Positions 50,507-60,313 of a DNA stretch of 64,000 nucleotides are shown here, piece by piece. Source of the DNA: Lachnospiraceae bacterium (GTDB lineage Bacteria; Bacillota; Clostridia; Lachnospirales; Lachnospiraceae); assembly GCA_017427415.1 (NCBI GenBank), contig JAFRSU010000091.1, positions 1-64,000 on the forward strand, written 5' to 3'. A model generated the notes under the pieces. That model was not told the DNA's origin, did not search any database, and saw only the letters and a program-made list of their open reading frames with translations. The position numbers and the translations under genes were made by a program. How positions within the stretch are numbered: position 1 is the stretch's first letter; the number at the start of each line of letters is the position of its first letter.

Positions 50507-51607
50507 ATGAAGATCATACATTGTGCGGACCTTCACCTTGACTCTAAGTTAGAGGCTAACTTAAGCAAAGAAAAGGCGAAGCAGAGAAAGGGCGAGATAC
50601 TTAATACATTTGTCAGGATGATCGACTATGCCGAAAAGGAAAATGTAGAGATCATACTCATAGCGGGCGATCTTTTTGACAGGAACAATATCAGTGCCAC
50701 GGCGTCCAATACCGTGAAAAACGCCATATATTCCCACCCCGGGATAAGGTTTTATTACTTAAAAGGAAACCACGACAGTGCGTGGATATTCAATAATCCG
50801 GAGGATATCCCGGAGAACCTTAAGGTGTTCGATGACCACTGGACCTCGTACCATGAGGCGGACGGCAGGATCACCATATCGGGGGTGGAGCTTTTAAGCA
50901 GCAATGCAGGGAGCATATACAATACCTTAGTGCTCGACAACAGCACATTTAACATCGTACTGCTCCACGGTCAGGAGGCAGGCAGTACCTCTAAGTCAAA
51001 GGATAAAACAGAAGTAATAAACATAAAAGCGTTAAAAAACAAGGCAATAGACTACCTTGCCTTAGGACATATACATGCACCTAAGACAGAAAGGCTCGAT
51101 GCCCGGGGAGTTTACTGCTATCCCGGATGTTTAGACGGCAGAGGATTCGACGAGTGCGGTGAGCACGGGTTCATGGTACTAGATGTGGATACAGACACCT
51201 TGAAGCTCTCATACGAGTTTATCCCGTTTGCCTCAAGAAAGCTATATACCATAGAGTGCGACGTATCGGGCTGTATATCCTCGGCAGAGATGATATCAAA
51301 GGTAGATGAGGCACTCGGGAGCACGGACTGCACCGGAAACGACCTTATAAAGATAGTCCTTAAGGGAAGTGTAGATATAGACTGCGAAAAGGATCCTGAT
51401 TACATACTTTCCGCATTCAGTGACAGGTACTTTTTTGCCAAGCTCTATGATGAGACCACGCCTTACGTGGACCCGAACGATTATGCCTTAGACAGCTCCT
51501 TAAAAGGGGAATTTGTAAGAGGTATATTAAACGACCCGGACATAGACGAAGCAGACAAACCGTTTATAATTAAAATCGGATTAAATGCAATCTTAGGAAC
51601 AAAATAA
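50507..51607 (+). CDS. SbcD/YhaO-like DNA repair exonuclease
   Basis: About 366 residues. The calcineurin-like metallophosphoesterase motifs are complete: IHCADLHLD, LIAGDLFDRNN, YLKGNHDS, VLLHGQE and LALGHIHAPK. With the ATPase encoded 45 bases downstream it forms an SbcCD/Mre11-Rad50-like pair of the YhaO/YhaN type, acting on DNA ends or hairpins. The ATG at 50507 has GAAAGGA 9 bases upstream; an in-frame GTG at 50501 is possible. Confidence 0.88.
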   Translation: MKIIHCADLHLDSKLEANLSKEKAKQRKGEILNTFVRMIDYAEKENVEIILIAGDLFDRNNISATASNTVKNAIYSHPGIRFYYLKGNHDSAWIFNNPEDIPENLKVFDDHWTSYHEADGRITISGVELLSSNAGSIYNTLVLDNSTFNIVLLHGQEAGSTSKSKDKTEVINIKALKNKAIDYLALGHIHAPKTERLDARGVYCYPGCLDGRGFDECGEHGFMVLDVDTDTLKLSYEFIPFASRKLYTIECDVSGCISSAEMISKVDEALGSTDCTGNDLIKIVLKGSVDIDCEKDPDYILSAFSDRYFFAKLYDETTPYVDPNDYALDSSLKGEFVRGILNDPDIDEADKPFIIKIGLNAILGTK

Positions 51608-51652
51608 AGGTTAAGGTAATGAATAGGGATTAGTGTTATATGAGGTGGAATA

Positions 51653-54304
51653 ATGAGACTTCTGTCATGTCATATAGAAAACTTTGGAAAGCTCCATGAT
51701 TTTGACATGGATTTCGATAACGGCCTGAACGTCATATGTGAGGATAACGGCTGGGGCAAAAGCTCGCTCGCAGCCTTCCTTAAGGTAATGTTTTACGGCT
51801 TTGCCGGGGATGCCAAAAGAAGCATATCGGATAATGAGCGTAAGCGTTTTAAGCCCTGGCAGGGCGGTACCTACGGAGGCAGGATAGTATTCGAAAAGAA
51901 CGGGAAAACCTACCTTCTTACCAGGATATTCGGGGAGAAGGAGCTTGAGGATTCCTTTGAACTTAGGGACTACGAGACCAACCTGCTATCAAAAGATTTC
52001 AGCACGAAGATAGGCGAAGAGCTCTTCGGCATCAACAGGGAATCCTTCATGCGTTCCGTATTTATCGGGCAGAACGACTCTGTCACATCCTCGACGGATG
52101 ACATCGCTTCCAAGGTAGGTAAGCTTGTGGATGACTCGGATGACCTGAGCAACTATGACAACGCCGTAAAGACCCTTACGGAAAAGCTGAATGCCTTAAC
52201 TCCCAGAAGAGCTACCGGCTCCATCAGCCGCAGGAAGGATGAGATCACAAAGTACGAGCGCAAGGTCAAGGAAGGCGAGGGCATAAAGGGCAGTATAGAG
52301 GAGCAGGAAAAGAAGCTCGAGATGGCCCGGGGCACCTTGAAGCAGCTCTTAAGGACCCGTGAGGAAAACAGCAAGCTTCAAAAACAACTCTCGGAGGAAA
52401 AGGCCAAGGAAGCAGTATTTAGCGAACGGGAGAGACTAAGGGCAGCAGTAGCCACAAAGGATACGGAGCTAAACAATAACCGTAAAAACTTTAAGGACGA
52501 AGTCCCTCCGATGGACGAGATCAACAGCATACTCCCGGTAACCCATGCCTTAAAGAGCAAGGGGGCGGAGCTTGCATCATATACCCTGACAGGGGAAGAG
52601 AAGAACCTGTTAAGCTACTATGAGAAGATATTTGAAAGCGGAATACCCGGCAAGGAGCAGACAGATGCCATTTCCGAAAAATGCTCCGAACTTATAAAGA
52701 CAGAGCAGCTGTCAGCGTCGGAAGGCTTAACCGGAGAGGAAGAGGAAGTACTTGAAAAAACCGCATATCTTTTCCCTAAGGGGGATGAAGAGATAAAGGC
52801 GGCCGGAAGACTCTGGAACGAAAGAAACGAGGATGTGGCGGAACTTAAGGCCATCTGTACCGGGATAAAGGATCAGGATGAAAAGGTGGTCCGGGCAAGT
52901 AAAGGTAAATTTTTGCCGATGGCGGTACTTGCAGTGGGAGCTATATTGCTTGTCGCAGGACTAGTCATGCTTATCACCGGCAGCGGAACCGAGGACTCAT
53001 CCGCAGCAAAGATAGTACTTACATGTGCCGGCGTGGTAGCGGTTATAGCCGGTCTCATGTTATATATCACGAACCGCAATGAACTGAAAAAACTCGCAAA
53101 AGAAAGCACTGACTTAAGACAAAAAAGATCTGACCTCGAATTAAAGATAAAGGATACACAGGTATCAGTGGAAGAATTCCTTGACCGCTTCGGTATAGCA
53201 TTTAATCCGGAGCATGTGCAGGATGACCTTATGACCGTATCAGGACGCTATGCTGAGATAAATGCACTGCGCAGCAAAAAGGAGAAGGCAGCCTCAAGCG
53301 GGACCGCCGAAAGGAAGGACGGATTAAAGGAAGAGATATTATCCTTCCTTGGAACATATACGGTCACGGATATGCTGTCATCGACTCCCACAGAGAGCAT
53401 AAACGGAGACTTCCTGAAAGGCAAGCTCCATGACCTTGAGGGTGCGTGCGGTAAATACCATGCTCTTTCGGAAAAGGAACAGCTCTATGACAGGACCGCG
53501 GGAGAGTACACTTTGCTTAAGCAGCAGGCGGAGGAGTTCTTTAAGAAGTACGGATTCGGCATGGAGGAAAAGCCGGACGAGCAGCTGCTTCTCATCCGGG
53601 ATATGGCGGATGATTATTATGATGCGGTAAAGAACCTAAAGGAAGCACAAAAGACCCTTGCCGAATTTGAAGAATTAAAGAAGGAAGAGTTAAAAGAAGC
53701 ACCGGGCGAGCATGCCGTAAGCTTAAAGGATGCTGAAAAAGAGGCCGAGAAGATAAATGCCTCCATAGACAATGCAAAGCAGAACATACTGGCATATGAA
53801 AGCAGGCTGGACGGACTCCGGGAAAGCTTAGATGAATGGGAGGAGCTCGGGGACACCTTAAAGGAACTTAAATTAGAGCAGGAGGAGGAAAAGAAGCTTT
53901 ACAAATACACAAGCACAGCCAAGGATGCATTGGTAAAAGCCAAGGAGACCATGACCTCACGGTATGTAAAGCCGCTCTTAGAGAGCCTTAAGACATATTA
54001 TAAGACTATAACCGGGCTTAACCCCGAGGTACTCCATATGGATGCCAATACCAACATAACCATAGATGAAGCGGGCCTTCAGCGTGACGCGGAGCTGTTC
54101 AGCACCGGATACAGGGACCTGTTCGGTATAGCATTGCGAGTAGCATTTGCCGATGCCATGTACACCGAGGAGATACCGTTCCTTATCATGGACGATCCGT
54201 TTGTAAACTTAGATGACAGCAAGCTTAAAAACGTAAGAGAGTTTTTAAAGATACTCTCCGAAAAATACCAGATACTGTATTTTACCTGCAGTACGGCCAG
54301 GTAA
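51653..54304 (+). CDS. SbcC/YhaN-like AAA ATPase
   Basis: An 883-residue SMC/Rad50-type protein. Walker A is in EDNGWGKSSLAAFL; the signature and Walker B are at the C-terminus (FSTGYRDLFGIALRVAFADAM, then PFLIMDDPFVNLDD). Long coiled coils join them. Two hydrophobic segments (about 418-440 and 449-470, LAVGAILLVAGLVMLI and VLTCAGVVAVIAGLML) sit mid-coil, as in some YhaN-like proteins, suggesting that the hinge is in the membrane. GAGGTGG precedes the ATG. A strong terminator follows. Confidence 0.88.
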   Translation: MRLLSCHIENFGKLHDFDMDFDNGLNVICEDNGWGKSSLAAFLKVMFYGFAGDAKRSISDNERKRFKPWQGGTYGGRIVFEKNGKTYLLTRIFGEKELEDSFELRDYETNLLSKDFSTKIGEELFGINRESFMRSVFIGQNDSVTSSTDDIASKVGKLVDDSDDLSNYDNAVKTLTEKLNALTPRRATGSISRRKDEITKYERKVKEGEGIKGSIEEQEKKLEMARGTLKQLLRTREENSKLQKQLSEEKAKEAVFSERERLRAAVATKDTELNNNRKNFKDEVPPMDEINSILPVTHALKSKGAELASYTLTGEEKNLLSYYEKIFESGIPGKEQTDAISEKCSELIKTEQLSASEGLTGEEEEVLEKTAYLFPKGDEEIKAAGRLWNERNEDVAELKAICTGIKDQDEKVVRASKGKFLPMAVLAVGAILLVAGLVMLITGSGTEDSSAAKIVLTCAGVVAVIAGLMLYITNRNELKKLAKESTDLRQKRSDLELKIKDTQVSVEEFLDRFGIAFNPEHVQDDLMTVSGRYAEINALRSKKEKAASSGTAERKDGLKEEILSFLGTYTVTDMLSSTPTESINGDFLKGKLHDLEGACGKYHALSEKEQLYDRTAGEYTLLKQQAEEFFKKYGFGMEEKPDEQLLLIRDMADDYYDAVKNLKEAQKTLAEFEELKKEELKEAPGEHAVSLKDAEKEAEKINASIDNAKQNILAYESRLDGLRESLDEWEELGDTLKELKLEQEEEKKLYKYTSTAKDALVKAKETMTSRYVKPLLESLKTYYKTITGLNPEVLHMDANTNITIDEAGLQRDAELFSTGYRDLFGIALRVAFADAMYTEEIPFLIMDDPFVNLDDSKLKNVREFLKILSEKYQILYFTCSTAR

Positions 54305-54322
54305 GACTGAATTGACCGGATC

Positions 54323-54362
54323 AAAGTTTCCCGTCACTAAAAGGGTGACGGGAAACTTTTTT
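54323..54362 (+). terminator. Intrinsic terminator after the SbcC-like gene
   Basis: AAAGTTTCCCGTCAC (54323-54337) pairs perfectly with 54345-54359 and is followed by Ts. It isolates the pair from upp. Confidence 0.9.
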
Positions 54363-54487
54363 AATTATAAAAGTATACAAAATACAGGTTGTAAAACATG
54401 CCTTTTTATGGTACTATAATCTTGATATGAATCGGTGCGTAAAATGCGTCGTAAACGGGATAAAATGTATTTTGAAAGGGGTTTATC

Positions 54488-55117
54488 ATGGGAAAAACAG
54501 TTATATTGGAGCATCCGCTTATACAGCACAAGATATCATTACTGAGAGATGAGAGAACCGGCACCAGGGACTTTAGAGTATTGGTCAGCGAGATAGCCAT
54601 GCTCATGGGATTTGAGGCGTTAAGAGACCTCCCGACCAAGCTGGTAGAAGTAAAAACACCTATCACTACAGCCAGGGTACCTGTGCTTGCAGGAAAAAAA
54701 CTGGCGGTAGTACCTATACTTCGTGCAGGTCTCGGTATGGTAGACGGTATCTTGAGCCTGGTACCTTCCGCTAAGGTAGGACATATCGGTATATACAGGG
54801 ACGAGGTAACACATGAGCCTCATGATTACTTCTGTAAGCTTCCTAAGGGTATAGACAACCGTCTGGTAATCCTGCCCGATCCCATGCTTGCTACAGGCGG
54901 TTCGGCCATAGCGGCAGTTGACTTTATAAAAGCTAAGGGCTGTAACCAAATCAAGTTCATGTGCATCATAGCAGCTCCTGAAGGGCTAAAGGCTCTGCAG
55001 GAAAAACATCCCGATATAGATATCTATGTCGGCTGCTTAGATGATCACCTTAATGAAAACGCATACATAGTGCCCGGCCTCGGAGATGCAGGAGACCGTA
55101 TATTCGGTACGAAGTAA
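54488..55117 (+). CDS. upp: Uracil phosphoribosyltransferase
   Basis: A 209-residue enzyme making UMP from uracil and PRPP. Signatures: [51 protein letters not shown], and the PRPP loop [19 protein letters not shown]; the end [11 protein letters not shown] is typical. AAAGGGG precedes the ATG. A TATAAT at 54415-54420 lies upstream, but no well-spaced -35 was found. Confidence 0.97.
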   Translation: MGKTVILEHPLIQHKISLLRDERTGTRDFRVLVSEIAMLMGFEALRDLPTKLVEVKTPITTARVPVLAGKKLAVVPILRAGLGMVDGILSLVPSAKVGHIGIYRDEVTHEPHDYFCKLPKGIDNRLVILPDPMLATGGSAIAAVDFIKAKGCNQIKFMCIIAAPEGLKALQEKHPDIDIYVGCLDDHLNENAYIVPGLGDAGDRIFGTK

Positions 55118-55152
55118 TTCCGGATGAGGTGTAATACATATTGCAGACAGTA

Positions 55153-55182
55153 CCTCGGGAGGACCGTAAGGCCCTTCCGGGG
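55153..55182 (+). terminator. Hairpin between upp and the cellulase gene
   Basis: CCTCGGGAGG (55153-55162) pairs with CCTTCCGGGG (55173-55182), two G-U pairs. The sequence after it (TAGATTTATC) is a poor T run, so termination is uncertain. Confidence 0.45.
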
Positions 55183-55221
55183 TAGATTTATCAATAGGAA
55201 TATAAAACGGAGACTAAACGA

Positions 55222-58200
55222 ATGAAGAAAAAGATCATTTACGGAGCAGCAGCCGCACTGGTACTTGCACTGGGCATAATCATAGGCATAGTGCTGTCAA
55301 AGGGAGGAGACGATGAGACTCCGGAAGGAAACACCCCGAACACCTTAGTGCAGAGCAACGGGACCGAAGGGGATAAAAGCAGTGAGCCCGCAGGCAGCGG
55401 GAACTCCGGTAACGGTAAAACTGCAGAGGATCCGTCGGATGTAAAAGCATCCGATATCGGCCAGCCCATCATGCCGGGTGGGAAAGATGATAATACAGAC
55501 ACCTCTACGCCTGCCGTAACAAGTGACCTGAGTGGTAACGGAAGCGGGACAGACACGGGAAAAACCGGCGGGAAAGAGACTCCTACTCCCGCAGTAACCG
55601 ATGCCCCGGATGATACCGGGACCGGCAAAGGCACCGATACAGAGACCGGCACCGGGAAAACGGATGGAGATGATACCCTTACTCCTGCGGTGACCGATGC
55701 CCCCGATGATACCGAGACCGGTAAAGGTACCGACACAGAGACCGGCACCGGAAAAACAGATGGAGATGATGATACCGGCGAGATCAAGAAGCCCGGTGAA
55801 GTAGTAATAGCAAAGCCCGTAGCGGTAATAGATACAGGTAAGCTTACCGAAAAAGGCAGCGGCTATGAAGGTACCAAGGGGACAGGAAAGTACAACTACG
55901 GCGAAGCATTACAGAAGTCCGTCCTTTTTTACGAGCTGCAGCGTTCGGGCAAGCTCCCCGATAAGGTAAGATGCAACTGGCGCGGCGACTCGGCGCTAAA
56001 TGACGGTAAGGATAACGGCTTAGATCTTACAGGCGGCTGGTATGACGCCGGCGATAACGTAAAGTTCAACCTTCCCATGTCATATACTTCGTCCATGCTA
56101 GGCTGGTCCATCATAGACGACGCAAAAGCTTATGAAGAAAGCGGACAGCTGGCATACGCCCTCGGCAATATCAAGTGGGCAAATGACTACTTTATAAAAT
56201 GCCATCCTTCGGATGAAGTGTATTATTACCAGGTTGGCGACGGCAATCAGGACCACTCCTATTGGGGTGCGGCAGAGACCGTGGAATACCGCATGGACAG
56301 ACCTTCATACAAGGTAACGAAGTCCGGTCCCGGCTCAGCAGTATGTGGAGAGACCGCAGCATCACTTGCCATATCCTCGATCATATATAAGAACATAGAT
56401 AAGAGCTACAGTGACCTCTGCTTAAAGCACGCAAAGTCCCTGTACAAGTTTGCCCGCGATACCAAGAGTGATGCGGGATACACTGCAGCAAACGGGTTCT
56501 ACAACTCGTGGAGCGGCTTCTATGATGAGCTCGCATGGTCAGGCGCATGGCTCTACTGTGCTACAGGCGATGAGACATATATAACTAACGCAGAAGCCGA
56601 TTATAAGAATGCAGGACATGATTATAACTGGGCTATGTGCTGGGATGACGTGCATATAGGTGCGGCAGTGATGTTAGCTAAGCTCACCGAGAAAAAGACA
56701 TATAAGGATGATGTGGAAAAGCATCTCGACTGGTGGGCAGGAGTATCATCGGACCATATCACATACTCACCTAAGGGTCTTGCATGGCTTGACAGCTGGG
56801 GATCACTCAGATATGCTACCACCACTTCATTTATAGCACTTACCTATGTGGAGTCGGGACTCTGCCCTGCTTCTAAGGTAAAGGCATACACCGACTTCGC
56901 GGAAAAACAGGCCAACTATGCGCTCGGCAGCAGCGGAAGGTCATATATGGTAGGTTTCGGAGAGAATCCTCCGAAGAACCCTCACCATCGTACAGCCCAG
57001 GGCTCGTATTGCGACAATATGAATGAGCCCAATCCCGCCAGACATACCCTCTACGGAGCACTGGTAGGTGGTCCCGATGCAAATGACGGCTATACGGATG
57101 TGGTATCCGATTACAATAAAAACGAAGTAGCATGTGACTACAATGCAGGATTTACCGGACTTCTGGCCAAGATGTACAAGAAATACCACGGACAGACCCT
57201 TAAGGACTTCGGTGCGGTAGAAAAGATTGATACCAACGAGTTCTACGTGCAGGGCGGCATCAATGTGGACGGTACCGACTTTATAGAGATAAAAGCTCTT
57301 ATCTGCAATGTATCGGCATGGCCGGCACGAGGCGGTGAAAAGCTCGAATACAGGTACTACGTGGACTTGAGCGAGGTATATAAGGCAGGAGGAAGCGCTT
57401 CCGACATCCAGGTCACCACCAACTATATGGCAGCAGGAAAATCCGGAGGGCTTAAAGTCTGGGATGAGGAAAAGCACATCTACTACTTAAGTGTGGACTT
57501 CTCTGACTCCGTGATATATCCCGGAGGACAGGACAAATATAAGAAAGAGATACAGGTAAGACTCCGCAACCAAAAGGGTACCTGGGACAACTCCAACGAT
57601 CCTTCGTTTTCCGGTATGACCAAGGGCGGAAATGCACTGCTTACCGCATCCGCACTATATGAGGACGGAAAGCTGATATTCGGCAGTGAACCTGCAAAGG
57701 GCAAGAATGCAGGCAAGACCGTAGTAGCCGGTGACGGCTCGGGCAGCGGTACCGGCACGGGTGGTAACGGAGGCTCGGGTAACGGTGGAAACGGTGAGAG
57801 CGGCAACGGAGGCAACGGCGGAACAGGCGGCGGAAATGTTGAAGTAAAGGGCACAGCCAAGAACGAAAACGTATCCGTAAGCATAGAGTATGACAATACT
57901 TCATCATCTTCATCCAGCATATCCGGACGTATGAACATAGTGAACAACAGTGACGGCACCGTAGCGGTGAAGGATCTGAAGATATTGTTCTACTTCACAA
58001 ATGAGGATGGGAAGCAGCTTACATTTGAATGCTACCACACCTGTATAAACGGAGCCTCAGGTTCGTATACACAGCTTAACGGCTGTTCAGGCAGCTTCTC
58101 TAAGGCAAGCGGAAAGAATGCGGACACGGTATGTGAGATAACCTATACCGATACAAACGTATTGGGAGTTGGAGACACCTTAGCCTGCAACTTCGCCATC

Positions 58201-58314
58201 CATCATACCGACTGGTCAAACATGAACCTTACCAACGATCACTCGGTAACGGATGCAGGTAACATAGTCATAGAAATAAAGAAAAAACAGATATTTGGGA
58301 ACAAGCCGTCGTAA
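55222..58314 (+). CDS. GH9 cellulase with two CBM3 modules
   Basis: A 1030-residue secreted or membrane-anchored endoglucanase. Residues 6-27 are hydrophobic with no clear cleavage site. A Thr/Gly/Asp-rich linker fills 30-200, with a 32-residue repeat. The GH9 catalytic domain spans about 221-655: GWYDAGDNVKFNLP (catalytic Asp near 275), NPHHRTAQGS near 586 and SDYNKNEVACDYNAGF with the acid Glu near 630. A CBM3c-like module follows (670-825), then a Gly/Asn linker (839-872) and a second CBM3-like module (873-1028). GH9-CBM3c enzymes are processive endoglucanases on cellulose. No dockerin or sortase motif is seen. Confidence 0.94.
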   Translation: MKKKIIYGAAAALVLALGIIIGIVLSKGGDDETPEGNTPNTLVQSNGTEGDKSSEPAGSGNSGNGKTAEDPSDVKASDIGQPIMPGGKDDNTDTSTPAVTSDLSGNGSGTDTGKTGGKETPTPAVTDAPDDTGTGKGTDTETGTGKTDGDDTLTPAVTDAPDDTETGKGTDTETGTGKTDGDDDTGEIKKPGEVVIAKPVAVIDTGKLTEKGSGYEGTKGTGKYNYGEALQKSVLFYELQRSGKLPDKVRCNWRGDSALNDGKDNGLDLTGGWYDAGDNVKFNLPMSYTSSMLGWSIIDDAKAYEESGQLAYALGNIKWANDYFIKCHPSDEVYYYQVGDGNQDHSYWGAAETVEYRMDRPSYKVTKSGPGSAVCGETAASLAISSIIYKNIDKSYSDLCLKHAKSLYKFARDTKSDAGYTAANGFYNSWSGFYDELAWSGAWLYCATGDETYITNAEADYKNAGHDYNWAMCWDDVHIGAAVMLAKLTEKKTYKDDVEKHLDWWAGVSSDHITYSPKGLAWLDSWGSLRYATTTSFIALTYVESGLCPASKVKAYTDFAEKQANYALGSSGRSYMVGFGENPPKNPHHRTAQGSYCDNMNEPNPARHTLYGALVGGPDANDGYTDVVSDYNKNEVACDYNAGFTGLLAKMYKKYHGQTLKDFGAVEKIDTNEFYVQGGINVDGTDFIEIKALICNVSAWPARGGEKLEYRYYVDLSEVYKAGGSASDIQVTTNYMAAGKSGGLKVWDEEKHIYYLSVDFSDSVIYPGGQDKYKKEIQVRLRNQKGTWDNSNDPSFSGMTKGGNALLTASALYEDGKLIFGSEPAKGKNAGKTVVAGDGSGSGTGTGGNGGSGNGGNGESGNGGNGGTGGGNVEVKGTAKNENVSVSIEYDNTSSSSSSISGRMNIVNNSDGTVAVKDLKILFYFTNEDGKQLTFECYHTCINGASGSYTQLNGCSGSFSKASGKNADTVCEITYTDTNVLGVGDTLACNFAIHHTDWSNMNLTNDHSVTDAGNIVIEIKKKQIFGNKPS
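55585..55776 (+). repeat. In-frame linker repeat in the cellulase gene
   Basis: A 96-bp unit encoding TPAVTDAPDDT, then GKGTDTETGTGKTDGDD, is present about twice in tandem. It lies in the N-terminal linker; copy number changes would keep frame. Confidence 0.75.
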
Positions 58315-58324
58315 GACGGCTTGT
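58301..58324 (+). terminator. Hairpin overlapping the cellulase stop codon
   Basis: ACAAGCCGTC (58301-58310) pairs perfectly with 58315-58324; the TAA stop lies in the loop. No T run follows. Confidence 0.5.
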
Positions 58325-58332
58325 ACTCGTAC

Positions 58333-58366
58333 TGCAAACTTTTGCAACTAATTGCTGAAGTTTGCA
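58333..58366. repeat. Inverted repeat at the edge of the gene fragment
   Basis: TGCAAACTT (58333-58341) and AAGTTTGCA (58358-58366) are perfect inverted arms. The similarity to the 63.2 kb gene begins directly after it. Confidence 0.6.
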
Positions 58367-58368
58367 AT

Positions 58369-58479
58369 GTTATTTATGTTAGTTTTTTTCCGAACCAGCT
58401 TCGGGAAAAAGATGGGTTACATATAATTGACGATGGTGAAGTAACGGTAGTGTTTAGTGAAAAAAGGGATTTATCATGA
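58369..58479 (+). pseudogene. 3' fragment of the 62828-type exported protein gene
   Basis: The frame reads VIYVSFFPNQLREKDGLHII and continues to a TGA at 58477. The same sequence, about 90 percent identical in DNA, forms the C-terminus of the gene at 62828-63277. No start codon or N-terminal part is present here. The fragment overlaps the last codons of the HipA-like gene on the other strand. It is a leftover of a duplicated gene. Confidence 0.8.
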
Positions 58480-59283
58480 GTTAAACAGATACCCATATTT
58501 TCGTTTTTGTTCTAACAGTATTTCTCTAACGCGTTCTTTTATTTCGGAACTGTACATGGGTGCATTTTCTAATAGCTCATCAATATCTTTTTTGTCCCAA
58601 CTAAAGGATATGGTGTGTCCGTATACTTGTTCTGCTATATTAAGCTGTTCTTCAAGAGAACTGCAGAGTGTTTTTGACTTTACGGTTTTTATGGCATCAT
58701 AGATATTAATCCCAAGAGGGTAATCAAGGGTGGTATCCGAAAGGAGTGCGGCTCCGTTATCGTATATAGGACATAGCTTAAATGAACCATCGGATGCCAT
58801 AAGCACAGAAATATTATGGGTATGTCGGTCTTCGTTTAAAAAGACAGCATCTAAAGTCAGGAGCTTACTTAAATATATACCGAATCCTTTTATCCCGGTT
58901 GTTCGTTCTACCTGGTTTACAAGATAAAGAAGCCTTTCCTTTACATTTTCCAAGGCATATATACCGGCATTTAAACCTATGCCATATTGGTTTTTAAACA
59001 ACCGTTCTATCGTAATAACCTGTAATCCGGCAGAAAAATCTCTGCTTGTACATCCGTTGAATAAGGTCGATTTATACCTAATCTGTTCAGGTGTATATAA
59101 AACATATTCATCCGCATTTAATGAAGATTTTTTTAACAAATGAGAGATTATATATTCGGCCAATCCTTCATAACCGGTATAATCTGCTTTATACCAGATT
59201 CCGTGGTTTTCCCATTTTAACTGGTTGCCCTTAGAGGACTGCCTGTTATCTTGTTTCAGATCTGTATCAAATAGTTCTACCAT
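58474..59283 (-). CDS. HipA-like (CtkA-type) kinase, probable toxin
   Basis: A 269-residue protein. The catalytic loop is LDAVFLNEDRHTHNISVL (Asp and Asn of the HipA kinase loop) and the metal motif is LCPIYDNGAALL. It lacks the N-terminal HipA domain and resembles the short CtkA-type kinases. HipA-like toxins phosphorylate translation factors or tRNA synthetases; the target here is unknown. The gene begins 4 bases after the HTH gene stop, as in toxin-antitoxin operons with the antitoxin first. Confidence 0.8.
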   Translation of the reverse strand: MVELFDTDLKQDNRQSSKGNQLKWENHGIWYKADYTGYEGLAEYIISHLLKKSSLNADEYVLYTPEQIRYKSTLFNGCTSRDFSAGLQVITIERLFKNQYGIGLNAGIYALENVKERLLYLVNQVERTTGIKGFGIYLSKLLTLDAVFLNEDRHTHNISVLMASDGSFKLCPIYDNGAALLSDTTLDYPLGINIYDAIKTVKSKTLCSSLEEQLNIAEQVYGHTISFSWDKKDIDELLENAPMYSSEIKERVREILLEQKRKYGYLFNS

Positions 59284-59287
59284 TCGG

Positions 59288-59833
59288 TTACCTCTCTATC
59301 TTTATCCAAAAGCTGTCCTCCGCCATACGTCCCCCGGTTTTTTCTACTATAAGGATAGGGTCATAAAAAGGTATCCCTAAGCGGTCAAGCTCCAACTTCA
59401 TCTTATCCCTTGATCTTGGGAAACAACGGGATTCTAAGAACTCTTCATAGTCTTCAAAAGTCGGTTCGGTATTTATGCCAAAGGCGCGGAACTGAGGGTT
59501 GTTGATATAGTTTTTTATCGATACGGAACGGGTTACTTCATCTATGTCTATTATTGTACATACAGTGTTTTCAAACATATAGTAAAGGCGCAGTTTATAC
59601 TTTTTTTCCGGTATGCGGAACTTTTCGGGGATTGAAAGGTCTCTTTTTATGATCTCGGTTAAGGTGACTATGGGACCTGTCACCATTTCTTCACTTTCCC
59701 AACGTTCTATAGTCGGTTTTGAAACACCGGAAAACAGTGCAAATTCCTTTTGGGTCATTTTGAGTTTTTTTCTTATGGACTTTATTTCCTTGCCGGTAAT
59801 GTGCTCCGGAATGATATAATTATTCTGTGGCAT
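59288..59833 (-). CDS. HTH antitoxin-like regulator
   Basis: About 181 residues. An XRE-type HTH at about 12-60 contains EIKSIRKKLKMTQKEFALFSGVSKPTIERWE, as in HigA/MqsA-like antitoxins. The C-terminal 110 residues (KKYKLRLYYMFENTVCTIID and beyond) are unassigned and may bind the kinase. The ATG at 59833 has AGGTGA upstream; an ATG at 59854 is possible. It lies directly before the HipA-like gene. Confidence 0.78.
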   Translation of the reverse strand: MPQNNYIIPEHITGKEIKSIRKKLKMTQKEFALFSGVSKPTIERWESEEMVTGPIVTLTEIIKRDLSIPEKFRIPEKKYKLRLYYMFENTVCTIIDIDEVTRSVSIKNYINNPQFRAFGINTEPTFEDYEEFLESRCFPRSRDKMKLELDRLGIPFYDPILIVEKTGGRMAEDSFWIKIER

Positions 59834-60154
59834 CAGCTTTTCACCTTGATTCATATGTAAGAGGATTGATAAATGGTGTTCTGGTTACAATTATACATTA
59901 GCACGGAGAATGAAATATGTCAAGAAAAACAATCAAAATAATGGCTAAAATATGTAAAAAAACCATTAAAATAACGACTTCCTGCTTTGCGGGTAATCCT
60001 TTCGTTGCTATTGATACGAAACGATAATATTTGAAAATCTGGGAATTATAATCATAAATATTCATAAAAATGCAGAAATCCATATATAACATAATAAATC
60101 TTCATTAATCAGAAAAATCGTAATAAAGCTTCATAAAAAAAAATAAAAATTTTT

Positions 60155-60182
60155 TGTCCCTTTTTCCGGGTTCGTACGTTAT
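60155..60182 (+). promoter_or_regulatory. Possible ECF-type promoter
   Basis: TGTCCC (60155-60160) and CGTTAT (60177-60182) are spaced by 16 bases, resembling the GTCCC/CGT promoters used by some Firmicute ECF sigma factors. It is the only such element noticed in the 480-base A/T-rich gap 59834-60313, which otherwise holds nothing recognisable. An ECF sigma gene lies 1 kb downstream. Confidence 0.4.
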
Positions 60183-60313
60183 ATATATATAGAGGGAAGA
60201 ATTTGGAAAACCCATTTATTATTTTGTTTAAAAAAAAATTGACGTTGTTGAAGAGAATAACCGGTTACTTCAAAATAATATTAATTGAAAATCTTTTAAG
60301 AAAGGGATATATT

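Noticed and set aside
54389..54420. Consensus promoter of upp
   Set aside because: TTGTAA and TATAAT are 20 bases apart, too far for a normal sigma-A promoter; only the -10 box is credible.
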